Source: Echiichthys vipera
Lineage: Eukaryota; Chordata; Actinopteri; Perciformes; Trachinidae
DNA: 64,000 nt
Reading direction: 5' to 3'
Assembly: GCA_963691815.1 (NCBI GenBank)
Contig: OY829654.1
Location: 23,532,271-23,596,270, forward strand
Part shown: in pieces, positions 1 through 39,646 of the stretch
Numbering within the stretch: the first letter of the stretch is position 1
How the letters are laid out: each line of letters opens with the position of its first letter
Translations under genes and position numbers: made by a program
Notes under the pieces: generated by a model
What the model was told of the DNA's origin: nothing
The model's database searches: none
Seen by the model: the letters and a program-made list of their open reading frames with translations, nothing else

Positions 1-70
1 TGCACATCTTTGTAAAATATCGTGTAACACAGTAGTTCCTGTGGTACATATTGCTGTGCTTATGCAATCT

Positions 71-73
71 AGT

Positions 74-112
<39 letters not shown>

Positions 113-129
113 TGTGTGTGTGTGTGTGT
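71..129. repeat. (TG)n microsatellite
   Basis: About 59 bases of nearly pure TG with one TA interruption. Read on the minus strand it is a (CA)n tract starting about 9 nt downstream of the 5' splice site of the semaphorin 63-base exon. Confidence 0.95.
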
Positions 130-139
130 CTTGAATCAC

Positions 140-29227
<29,088 letters not shown>

Positions 29228-29780
29228 CCTCCTCACACACACAAACGCACACTGAGTGCAAGTGTGAGTCCAATCTTACAAATTCAGGCAACTAAAGTAA
29301 CAAGTGGCAGTCAAGATGTAGCATTCAGGTGAAGTGCTGAATCCCAACACACACTCTCACACACTCTCTCACACACACACACACACGCAGTGATATACAC
29401 TCTTGGTCCAACGTGTTGTACGGTTTAAACACAAGTCCAAGTCACAAAGATGCGGAATCCAAACAATCTTGTGTGTTGAGTCAGGTTTGAGTAAATCCAG
29501 TTCACAGCTCGTAACAGCAGCACTCACACACACTTTGCCATCTGTGTGTTTGTGTGTTAATATTTTTTTTGGAGCGTGTGTCTGTGTGGGCTTCACAGAT
29601 GGAGGGGAAAATGTATTCCAAGAAAAAAAACTAAGTCGTCTTTCCACTGCTTCCTCAGAGCTTGACAGCTCTCTTCTGTTCTGTCTCTCGTCCCAGCTCC
29701 TCTCCGCATGTGACTGCTTTCTCGCTCTCTCACTCACTCTCTCACTCTCTCTCTCTCTCTCTCTCTCTCTGGAAGGCGGA
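29228..29780 (-). promoter_or_regulatory. Probable semaphorin 5' leader / promoter region
   Basis: The sequence upstream of the semaphorin ATG contains a (CA)n run (29365-29388) and a (CT)n run (29721-29770, GA on the gene strand). An open frame of about 120 codons on the gene strand (29369-29737) resembles nothing I know. The transcription start is not defined, and extra 5' exons farther upstream are possible. Confidence 0.3.
29721..29770. repeat. (CT)n microsatellite
   Basis: CTCT run with a few CA interruptions at its left end. Confidence 0.95.
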
Positions 29781-31294
29781 GGGAGAAAGATCCCAGATCA
29801 TTGTGGCCACCCTGCGCACGCACAAATGCAGGCACACACGCCTATTCACTGCTCTGGGAAAACCTAGTTAAAGTGGAAATGAGGGAGACAAATCAGCTTT
29901 CATCTTTATTCCCGTTTTTCTCACTTTCATTTCTCAGTCTCTCACTTCCTCTCTTTCACGGCTCTTTTTCCACTTTGCACAAACTCCCTAACTTGTTCAT
30001 TTTCTTTCCCCTACTTCTTACACCTACTATATAATATATAACACTTATCAACACAAGTGATTACTCAGAGCTTTAGACAAGTCCCACAAACTATCAAACA
30101 ATAAACCATGGAAATAGATTTTGACACGGTAGGAAGAATAAAAATAAGAGAAACATAAACATGTATACCTACATATGCAGACGTACAGTATGTATTAGCA
30201 ATAGTCGTGTTAATCAGCTAAAATGAAATCATTAAAAAACGGTAATAAAATAAGATATGCAGATATGCAAATCAGATGATGAAGTGCATTGAAAGTACTG
30301 GGTCAATCTAACACCGACCCTACGCATGGGCATAAAATCAAACCAGTTTTAGTGTTATTTACTGTATATATTCCATTGGGTCTTCAGCCATACCAATGTT
30401 TGGTTATTTTTGACCCAGTAATGATGCCATATTTACATTCCTGTTGGGTCATCAATCAAACCAAAAAGGTGTCATTTGGGACCCCAGTTTAGTTTTATTT
30501 TAGTATTTATATGATCACTGGTGTTATTCTATAAGATCATACAATCATTTCTACAACAAATCTTCACTTTCTCAGGACCAAAGTCTCCTCCTCAAACTCT
30601 CATCGCTCTTTCTCATTATTTTCTCGGTTTCCACATCCAACCCAAATCCAATCATTAAAGCATGTGCCTTCGTTCTTGCTCTGTTTTTTTCATTAGACGG
30701 CAGCTCACTGGGGTACGGCAGCGCGGGCTGAATTTTTCACCAGCTTCAAGTTCAATCACGGGCTAACGGGGGACGATTTATTCATTCTCCGGGATAAATA
30801 ATGAATTTAGGTTGCGTGCAAATGAACAAGTACATAATCTCTCGAAGGATTTCTCATTCTGATATTATTTATCCCCACGCTTGTTTGCTATTGTATAATT
30901 AGTAGAGATTTATTTTTCAAACGTGACCCAGCAGTTCAATGAAATGATTAGAAGTCCTGCAATCTGGTGTTTACACAACCTTATATATCTTTTAACTGCA
31001 TTAGGCTAAATCTGGTCAAACCCACTCCTTAATTAAGTTATCCTATTGTTTAACAGAAGTCGCCTTTTGCTGCCTGCTGGAGTTAAAATGAGCAAGATGC
31101 CAATATAGCTTCATGTTTTAATTATTAACATCAAATGTGTCCGTTGTTTATATCACTGGACAAAGTGCTGACCGCAGTACAACTCCATCTTTCCCTAAAG
31201 AGAACATGATTCTACTCAGTTTCATAAATACCACGTCCATTTTTTCATATTATTATCATCATTATTGGTGATAGTAATAATCTTCACTGCTTAC

Positions 31295-31347
31295 CTCTTA
31301 CGGCTGTGGAGTTTGTATTGTGGCCCTCCTCCTGCTCTCAGGATCAC
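31295..31347 (-). CDS. Candidate internal exon of an unrecognised gene
   Basis: 53 bases flanked by GATTGACAG (acceptor) and AAGAG followed by GTAAGC (strong donor). Only the frame that continues phase 0 from the candidate first exon at 33533-33631 is open (VILRAGGGPQYKLHSRK); the other two contain stops. I do not recognise the product. No third exon was found, and the pair could instead be a 5' untranslated exon of the semaphorin. Confidence 0.35.
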
Positions 31348-32166
31348 CTGTCAATCAAACAGTGTAGAAGTGACTTTAATTTTCTGTTGATGATGTTCCT
31401 GTAGGTGGCGCTCTTTTCTTTGTTAGTCTCATCACTGCCGATACCAACCATCAAGGACGGTTTGTGTATATATTTAAGACAATGTAGCAACAGATAATTT
31501 CCTGTGGTAGGCTGCATTACTTGTGTTATAAAGCAGTTGGTGATATGACTTTTACCAAATGGACATCTGCTATTATAATGCAGATTATTTTGAGTGATGA
31601 TGTTCCTAAGATCTAGATAATACAGCATGAGGGAACTAGAGACGTTCAAGTTCTTTAATGTTCAGGTTTGCTTTTCCGTTAAAATTCTGCAGATTACGTA
31701 AACCTGACTAATAGAGTGTAGGTTAAAAGTGTAAAAGTCAGGTTTGACATTTTGCGATATTACTGCAATAGCAAAGCAGGAAACAGTGGACACTTGTCAT
31801 CATTTGAACATGTTAGTCACCGTTCGCTGCCTGTTGTTGCAATTTTTTATGATCATGTGGTTGCTGGTAACCGTAAGTCCGCATGTGACCCATCAGCCTT
31901 TTCTCACTTCAGCTCATGCCATGAAACTGACTTACAAGGACCTCCTAAACGCTGGGGTCATGAAGACAAGACAATTACAAGCTCTTGGCCAACCTAAGTT
32001 GATCAGTCAGCTTGTTAATGAACACTAATGACCTCCGAGAGAAGGGCGAACAAAAAGCCTCGGATTTCTCTCTGTCTAGTGACGTCAATTAGTCAATTAG
32101 CGTGTGAGCTCTGGAGCTGGGGTCATTACTGGGCTCAGATCTTACCGCTGTTATTCTCTATAAAGC

Positions 32167-32167
32167 C

Positions 32168-32222
<55 letters not shown>
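32167..32222. repeat. (CA)n microsatellite
   Basis: CA run with one ATA interruption. Confidence 0.97.
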
Positions 32223-32549
32223 CCATCCATTTACTCGTTTACATTCCCTGTTTTGTTCGTTTAGTCAGAATGCATAATATAATGAGCACTCATTGTCATC
32301 TTGTTGTTGTTTATGTTTAGTTTTATGAGGTTTGCGCCCCCTTTTTGTGGCTGATATGAACCTAAATGTCACCATGTCGCAGTGTACATGATAGTCATGG
32401 TTGATGTAAGCAGTATGAAGAAAACATAATTTCAGTTTCTAAAAACATAAATGTCACATTATAGCGAGACACTACTGGTCATCGATTATTGAGCAATCTC
32501 ACTTTTGAGATTTTGTGCTATTTTGCTTCCATAACCTCTTCGTTTATGT

Positions 32550-33110
32550 CTTATTTGCATATTCAAGCATAACATTTCAGAAAACTGGTATTACAAAAAG
32601 CAATTTTCTTGATGTTGGTGATAACTATTAGTTACAAATGTTTGCCCTTTTCACCTGTAGCGTCTTGAAAGGGTACTGATTTTACAAAACGTATCTTTAA
32701 ATGTTTTTTTCCTCAAAATCTGAAACAGAACTCTCTACTTCAGTAGCACTTACATACACAAGCATTACAGTTTTATAATTCTGACGGTGTTTTTAGAAGG
32801 GTTTATTCATATATCACTCATAACTTGAGTTGTATGGCATTTTATTCCTTAAAACATGGTAATATATATGTAGAAACCTTTGACTTTGATATGTTGACAA
32901 AATTAAACAATCATTTTGAACCTGGGTTTATCCAATGTTCATATTTTTGTTATGGAAATGTATGCACATTAGCATATATTTATTTAAAGAGTGCCTAATC
33001 TGCATATTCAATAAATAATTGTATTAATAGAAAAACTGGGGAAATACATTTTAGCCTAATGTTAGTAAAACATGTCTGCCCTGTTCACCTGTAGCGTCTC
33101 CTTTAAGGGC
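32550..33110. repeat. Diverged tandem duplication, about 440-base spacing
   Basis: TTCACCTGTAGCGTC occurs near 32649 and 33087, each preceded by GCCCT-rich sequence and, farther upstream, by GCATATTCAA (32556 and 33001). The similarity between these anchors is patchy. Confidence 0.35.
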
Positions 33111-33532
33111 TTCATTATACACTAAACAGGTCCTTTCTTATTACAGAAGAGTGATACCAACTTGTTGTCTTCTTTAAGTTACCTATACCAATGAAGAAAC
33201 GGCTCAAATAGTGTTATTTGTTCTGTTTTCATCCTGTTTAATGGAGGCAGCTAATAATACCGGTTTACAGCACATAAACAACTGGCCTACTACTTAAAAA
33301 AAACATGTAAAAGTTATTATCATTAATATTATAATATTATAATTTTTGGCTCGTTAGGTGGTAAGAGCTTCTGTGAGGCTAATATTGTCACTTAACTGTG
33401 GCACTGGTGTTTAAGCGTCATTTTCATTATTTCATAAAGACTTAACCTACTTTTTATGTCATTGTGAGATTTAGGTTTCCCCCCAAAATAGCTTAAACCT
33501 AACATAAAAATATGAGACAAACAAAAGCTTAC

Positions 33533-33631
33533 CGAAATGTTGCCATAGTCCGTTACCAGGTTTGTCTCGCACTGAATAAACTGTGTGCTAATATCAAAAA
33601 TGCCTTCACACAGGTGGGACTGTGCTGCCAT
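33533..33631 (-). CDS. Candidate first coding exon of an unrecognised gene
   Basis: ATG at 33631 sits in AAGATGGC, the YY1-like context common at TATA-less vertebrate promoters. It opens a 33-codon frame beginning MAAQSHLCEGIFDISTQFIQ that ends exactly at a good donor, TTCG followed by GTAAGC. Upstream are TCTCGCG (33671) and CGCGAGA (near 33699), another motif typical of housekeeping promoters. A second possible donor (CATCAG followed by GTAAGC) lies just upstream, so an untranslated first exon is also possible. The product is not recognised. Confidence 0.4.
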
Positions 33632-34182
33632 CTTATGTTTCCTCCTGCCGCTTACCTGATGCGGAGCCAAGTCTCGCGTTTAGTAAACGCCAAATTCCCG
33701 CGAGAAACTCCGGGAGAATAAACTTAGACTTTGCTCGTGTGTGAAATGTGTCCATAATTCTTCCTGCACACACAAAGGGAATTAAATGCCCCGACGACTA
33801 GTTCTCAAACTAAAACTGCTGCAGATTGACAGCAGAAGAGAAGCAGGTTTTATAAATGAACCCAAGGTGTAATGAAAGCGTTATGCCACAGGAGGTCAGT
33901 GTATGATTTATGTATCACTGAGGGGATGATAAATTCAGCACCTACAGCAGGAGCTTTTGGCTGCTGCTCAGCCCTTGGTATCATTACAGGGCCTGTTAAA
34001 GTGACACTAAAACGATACCAGCTTTTCATGAGTAATTATAGGTACTGATTTAGCCTGCTCGTCACATGACCCTCTCTTGGCATCCTCCCTGCTGTGACTC
34101 CTGCAGACCAACACTTAAGATTTTGAGACTTTGATGGGAAATACATTTGAGGATTATATTATACAGTATTATCATCAACTAA

Positions 34183-34490
34183 TTCGATTCAGTTAAATTC
34201 AATTTTATTTATATTGCCAATTCATAACAAAAGTTATCTCAGGACACTTTCCATAAGGAGTAGGTAAATACCACACTCTATAACCTATTTATGATTTACA
34301 TAGTCCCGTTCCCACTTTGAGTACACGGTGGCAACGGAGACCTTCCCTTTAACAGCAGGAACGAACAGATTCCCTCCAGCTCTATGGAGCTCTATGGAGG
34401 ACGGACATCTGTCTGCACCGGTTGGGGAGGAAGAAAAGGAGAGAGAAATAGAGAAAAGACAGACAGATGGACAGAGAGAGACAAAGACAG
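34183..34490 (-). repeat. TTGAA-tailed interspersed repeat, copy 2
   Basis: Reverse orientation: AATTCAATTTTATTTA tail, TCATAACAAAAGTTATCTCA, then CTATGGAGGACGGACATCTG and a GA-rich 5' end. Contains a short duplication of GAGCTCTATG. Confidence 0.8.
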
Positions 34491-35444
34491 TCCCAGAGAT
34501 GCAAGCAACCACAAAAGTAACAGTAACTATAATGATTTCTATATCTATCTATTCGCATTTGTAGTAATGTGAATATGACTTATATGTTATGGCAGTTAAT
34601 ACAGTAGAATAGTAGAAACAAGCACAGTGAAAGTGATAGAATAAGACAGATATAATAATAATGGTGGTAAATATGATCAATGATAAGTAGTGGTAATAAC
34701 AGCTGTGATACAATGAAATATATTACTGGTGATGTTTTTATGGCTACAAATTTTTAAAATGTATAAAACTCATGATAGTTTATATGAGTAATAGTGATAA
34801 TAGCAGCAGGAAGCGTCACGCAGGACCACGGCAGCAGGCACCACCACGATCAGCAGAGACCTGAGAGACGACAAAGCACAAACAACTCCGGGGAAGAAGT
34901 TGAACTAGTAACATGCATTGATGAGACATGAATGATACAGACAGAGAGGAGAGAAGCTCAGAGTATCAGGAACAGGATTTCCCCCCATAGGCCTACAGCA
35001 GCATAATTAAACATAACAAAATCAGCTTAGGCGTAGGCATCTTAACGACCACATTCCAATCTATTATATACTTTTATACTGTATATAATGTAGGTTATGC
35101 TATTTTCCGCATTATAAATATAGAATACTACTCTGTTTAACTAAATGTTTTAAAAGAAAGACATTATATTTAATGGCAAATCACTTTAATCCAACCCCTT
35201 GAGGGTCCCCGTTACTTTATTGCAAGTCTTATTTCTGATATGCTTTGAATCTTCTATGGTAGGTATGACACCCGTAGGCTAGCATTCCCTATAATAAGTC
35301 TTTTTCTGTGATATTTTATTTCAGGAGGCTATATTATTTAATTTAAGGCCACACTTTTCTGATATTGGCCAACCAGGTTTGAGCCAAGAGAGTCGTTTGC
35401 GTTTGAATTCTTTCACAGATGTGATGGAGTTTATGACAGGGTGG

Positions 35445-35660
35445 AGTGAGTGTTTTTGGAGGGTGCGGGTCTGACCGTCCTGCGCGCTCCCGCTCGTGAT
35501 GTGTTGGAACCTTTTGTGTGGGGGCGCGGCTGACGGGAGCGCGCTTGGTGCTAAACGGTAGCCAGCACTGAACCCCGAGTGAAATATGCACGAGCACTGT
35601 GGTTGGGGTGATCTCTCAGTAAGCCTGGGGAGTTATATAAGGGTTGATTTTTTTTTTGCG
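35445..35660. promoter_or_regulatory. GC-rich block followed by TATA-like element
   Basis: 35460-35560 is dense in CG (GCGCGCTCCCGCTCG, GGGGGCGCGGCTGACGGGAG). About 80 bases later on the plus strand lies GTTATATAAGGG (near 35632). This suggests a promoter, but no coding exon was recognised on either strand. Confidence 0.3.
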
Positions 35661-36116
35661 GTCAACTGTGGGAAACACAAACCGGTTTTTTGTTTCATTT
35701 TAGGGGCAAAAATATATCCTTGTCCCACCAGAGGCCCAGAGACACGGGTGGGTCAGTGGGTGTAGTGTGTTAGTTAGGTGCCTAAAAATAAAACTCTGGG
35801 AAACAACAGAAACGGTGAGTGTACGGATGACTCACAATCGGGGGGCAATCCTTGTCATAGCCTTACTCCAAAGTCATAACAAAAGAAAAAATACACTTTC
35901 AGACAGAGGAGCCAGTCCGACCAGTCCAAAGTCATCACCAAAGATCGTCTATATGGGAAAGATGAATGACGCAGTTATCGAAAGAGGCGCCACCATCACT
36001 GCACTCTCAATGCAGAGGCAGCACATAAACACAGTGCTCTGTCTGAGACCGTCTGGACATTGGTGGGTCTCCCAGTGCCATAGGTTAAAGCTCAATGAAG
36101 TCTCTACATGAAACTT

Positions 36117-36340
36117 CATTCAATTCAATTCAGTTTTATTTATAGTGCCAAATCATAACAAAAGTTATCTCAGGACACTCTACAGAGTAGGTATATACCA
36201 CACTGTATGACTTATATATGATTTACATTGACCCAACAATTCCCCCATAGAGTACGGTGGCAGCGAAGACAAAAACCTTCCCTATAACAGGCGGGAACGT
36301 CGGACAGACCCTGCTCTATGGAGGACGGACATCCGGCAGG
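36117..36340 (-). repeat. TTGAA-tailed interspersed repeat, copy 3 (5' truncated)
   Basis: Reverse orientation: TTCAATTCAATTCAG tail, TCATAACAAAAGTTATCTCA, ACCCAACAATTCCCCCATAG, ending near GGAGGACGGACATC, where the pyrimidine-rich 5' part of the other copies is missing. Confidence 0.8.
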
Positions 36341-36428
36341 AAGTGGAATGTATTTTGCTTGACCTTCATTGAAACGTACTATATTACTACACTTAAAGTT
36401 GTACTCCCAAGAATTTATATAATTTGCG

Positions 36429-36600
36429 CCCTTTCAAAATACTATTTCCGGGTCCAACCACGTATTTCTCCAACGCCGCAGTGCCGTGTTACCTGTCATT
36501 TTACCTCTATCTTATTGATGAAAAAGATGTCTAACTGACCAAAGAGGTGAAAGTAATTGTTCACAAAGCGTTTGGCCCCGGAAATCTTATTTTGAAAGGG
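36429..36600. repeat. Fold-back element, 29-base inverted ends
   Basis: 36429-36457 (CCCTTTCAAAATACTATTTC, then CGGGTCCAA) is complementary to 36572-36600 at 26 of 29 positions. 114-base spacer, no coding capacity. Confidence 0.7.
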
Positions 36601-36625
36601 TGTTACGTCACACTGAACAGCCGAT

Positions 36626-36774
36626 AGACCTTTTCAACAGAATGCCATTGCTAGGCAACAGCCTTGGTCCTTGTTAACTTCCTGTCAGCTGATGTCATTC
36701 ACAATCACTGCAACAGGAAATCAACTAGGAATGTTTTTCGAAGAATGTTTATGTTTACATCTTTGAAAAGGTCT
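36626..36774. repeat. Short inverted repeat pair
   Basis: AGACCTTTTCAA at 36626-36637 is exactly complementary to 36763-36774, with partial pairing extending outward. It lies directly after the preceding fold-back. Confidence 0.5.
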
Positions 36775-37214
36775 TCTGATAGACCCAAACCCCAACCACA
36801 GCGACTTCCTGGTTGATCCAATTTTACCAGGCTGGTTTTTATTTTATTGGAGGTTAAAGTTTTTGCACACTTTGGCGTTCACTTTGCCTCTGAGGTATAC
36901 GTCGGCCAAATGGACATATCTCTCTTCCCCCCGACGTCACATACATGCCCTTTTTTGGTAAGAGGAAATGAGGCGGAGTCAGAGTCTCACAAGATGGCGA
37001 CTCCAATAGGCAAGGACGATTGGATCAAGTTGAGAGAACAGACCTTGACGTAGAGGCTGCATCAATTTTTTTCAATGTGTCAATGTCAATGTGTAGATTA
37101 TGTAATATTTACATTGGTGTCTCTGGGAATGGAACAACTATTTTCTTGTCCCAGCCATTATCTGTGCTGGATTTCACGTATAATGTGTGCGGAATTAAAT
37201 GATTAATTTTCATG

Positions 37215-37513
37215 TTAAAGCCCCTGAACACCCACACAGGTGTTTTGAGTTAATCCGGTTTTTACTCCTCTCAGGGCTGTGTGGGTGTGTATACTGTGGT
37301 TGATTGACAGCTTCCTGGGTCTCCTGTTAGCTTTGTTTCACCTGTTAAGGCGGGACAAAGTACACCTTTATCATTCTTAGCATTAGACAGACATTTATGA
37401 CCTCATAAATCCCCATCAAATTCTCATCAAAGCCCCGCCCACCTTCAACCCAAGCCAAGGTCTAAACAGAGAGAATAACTGAAAACACCTGTGTGGGTGG
37501 TCGGTTGCTTTAA
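37215..37513. mobile_element. MITE with TTAA target duplication (piggyBac-like)
   Basis: TTAA at 37215-37218 and 37510-37513 bracket about 291 bases. The ends both begin AGC and share CACCCACACAGGTGTTTT without mismatch (left about 37230-37247, right on the opposite strand). TTAA duplication is the hallmark of piggyBac-type transposition. No transposase is present. Confidence 0.7.
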
Positions 37514-37581
37514 GAGTTTGACGCTTTATTGTAAGATGACTACATTTCATGTCGCCTTTGTGACATCACATCATCACCCTT

Positions 37582-37735
37582 TCAACTCTGAGTGCTGCTG
37601 CTGCGTCTTCTGCCAAGATTGAGATCGAGATGCCAGTGTGTCCTGTGCGAGAATGTCCACATTCCAGCGAGAACGGGTGTCCTTTCGTTGGATTCCCTTG
37701 TGACCGTAAGACTAGGAAGCAGCACTCAGAGTTGA
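37582..37735. repeat. Inverted repeat pair, 18 bases perfect
   Basis: TCAACTCTGAGTGCTGCT at 37582-37599 is exactly complementary to 37718-37735. A direct repeat CCCTCTTTGATAGATAGT follows at 37741-37758 and 37767-37784. Confidence 0.75.
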
Positions 37736-38324
37736 GAAGTCCCTCTTTGATAGATAGTTGAGAGCTCCCTCTTTGATAGATAGTAACTTAAAAAACAATT
37801 AAATAGATGAAAATCTTACAGAGTACATCTTTAAAGGCAAGTATGGGCAGAACCTATGCTTCCTCCTATCTGCTTTCCTTTAGTATCATCTTAAAGTAGC
37901 CTTGGGGGATGGTGCGTAATGCATTTGGGGAAATTTTGAAGACAACAAAAACACAAATTCAGGGCAGATATAGCCACACTTGTAGGAGCCTCTGGGCTTG
38001 TCACTCGTCATGACACACTAAGCCTTTTATTGCAGGTTTCAAGGGAGAGAACCCTGAAAATGGCACCATGCACGCTGTGAAACTCAGCGAAGCACAGACA
38101 CCAGACGGCTTGGCTTTAGCAGAATATGACATTTATTGCTGTTGAATGCTAAAAAATACAACATTAACAGTTTATTATTATCATTGAAATTCAAAGTGCT
38201 TCATTTTTACCAGACAAAGCATGTTGATTTCTCTAATATGACCAGAAAGATTTGTAGTATCTTGAAAAAGCGACAGAGTGAGAGGTCTTAAATCTTTCCC
38301 TCCCTCGCTCGCTGTCTGTTTCAC

Positions 38325-38700
38325 TGCTGGTGATTGGCTCTTGTTGAACCCGCCCCCATTCCCCTCTCGCTCCCTCCCATTGGACGCCCTTCCTTTTTCT
38401 ACCTCTCATCTCATTGGACAGGTAGGGCTCGCGATGAGCTCATATTGGTTAAAATTAGTTGGACGAGCGAGGGTCTAAAAATAGACTGGTATATAAAGCT
38501 GGCGGTCGAGCTCCGTGCTCGTTACTCTCCGGCCGGCAGCCGGAGGAGGAGGGAGAAGGAGGGAGAAGGAGGGGGAGACACCGGGGAACAGACTCGTCTC
38601 CCTCCGCAGCTCCCCTCCAGCTCATTCCTCTGCAAGTGTTGCACCAGAGGCAGGGCTGTGTCTTACACGATGCCCCGCCACCAGTTTTGGGTGGGGTAGT
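38325..38700 (+). promoter_or_regulatory. Promoter-like block: four inverted CCAAT boxes, GC box, TATA box
   Basis: On the plus strand ATTGG (inverted CCAAT) occurs near 38333, 38379, 38413 and 38445, with CCCGCCCCC near 38350 and TATATAAAG near 38491. A GC-rich stretch follows. The spacing of CCAAT boxes and TATA resembles a strong RNA polymerase II promoter. The first ATG downstream of the TATA box (about 38670) opens only nine codons (MPRHQFWVG). No following exon was recognised before the convergent rhoa 3' end, so the transcript is unknown. Confidence 0.4.
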
Positions 38701-39309
38701 CAGTGACGAATTTCCTTCCTTCCTTCCCCTTTGACTCTGCTTTCGTTGAGCCACAGTCATTTCCTTTAGCAGAGTAGACACTGCAGTTGTTAATAAATCA
38801 TAAATAACCATAATTATATACCTGTGATTGAGATAAACCACTGTGGTTCCAACTAGTTGCCGCCTATGTTAAAGGTCTCCTATTCCAAACCCCATGATGT
38901 GTTTGTATGCCCAACATGGCTGCACCTACTGTTGCAGTCTCCAGCACATTAACTAGAAAAAGACGAAGCTGTGTAACATTAGCGTCTGTATGTTACGTGC
39001 TATGACACAGTTTGGGTGTAGCCCTGTCAGAGTGCAGCAGCAGCAGTTTCAGTATGGGAACAGTGGCGGAGGAAAACACTGACATGTAACTGGACTATGT
39101 TAACTAAGTACTCTACATTTGGGCTACTTAAGTAGGCCGCTGTACTAAATTTGAGTTACTTGTACTTTATTCTTTTTCCATTTAATGCAACTCTATATTT
39201 CTCCTTCACTACATCTATCTAATAGCTATAGTTACTGGTTACTTTTCATATTTCCCATACCTTTTCCTCTCCAATAAAATCAATGTATCTCCAAATTTGC
39301 AAATGTAAA

Positions 39310-39646
39310 GAAGAAGAATTCATTTATTAGTCCCGCGAATGGGGAAATTCAATTTTCACTCTATTTTTTTTTTCATTTTACACACACACACAGGCCCGAA
39401 ATACACACACATGCTCAGACAGGACTTATATACATGCAACCAATGGAGAGATGTTAGAGCGAGGGGGCTGCCGGTGACCGGCGCAGTTGGGGGTTCGGTG
39501 CCATGCTCAACAGCACCTCGGCAGTGCCCAGGAAATGAACTGGCACCTCACCAGTCCACACTCCATTCATGGTCCACACAGGGACTCAAACCAGCAACCC
39601 TCCGGTTCCCAGCCCAGTCACCTATGGACTGAGCTACTACCGCCCC
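39310..39646 (-). mobile_element. tRNA-derived SINE
   Basis: On the minus strand the head reads GGGGCGGTAGTAGCTCAGTC (A box), then GGAGGGTTGCTGGTTTGAGT (B box). The element ends in AATTGAATTTCCCCATTCGC, then GGGACTAATAAATGAATTC. The head, body and tail order is that of a fish tRNA SINE whose tail is shared with a LINE. It includes a short (CA)n run. Confidence 0.8.

Noticed and set aside
38334..38734. Overlapping open frames across the GC-rich promoter-like block
   Set aside because: Several frames are open because the block is GC-rich; one begins upstream of the TATA box, so it could not be translated from that promoter.
39339..39632. Plus-strand 97-codon frame
   Set aside because: It runs antisense through a tRNA-derived SINE.
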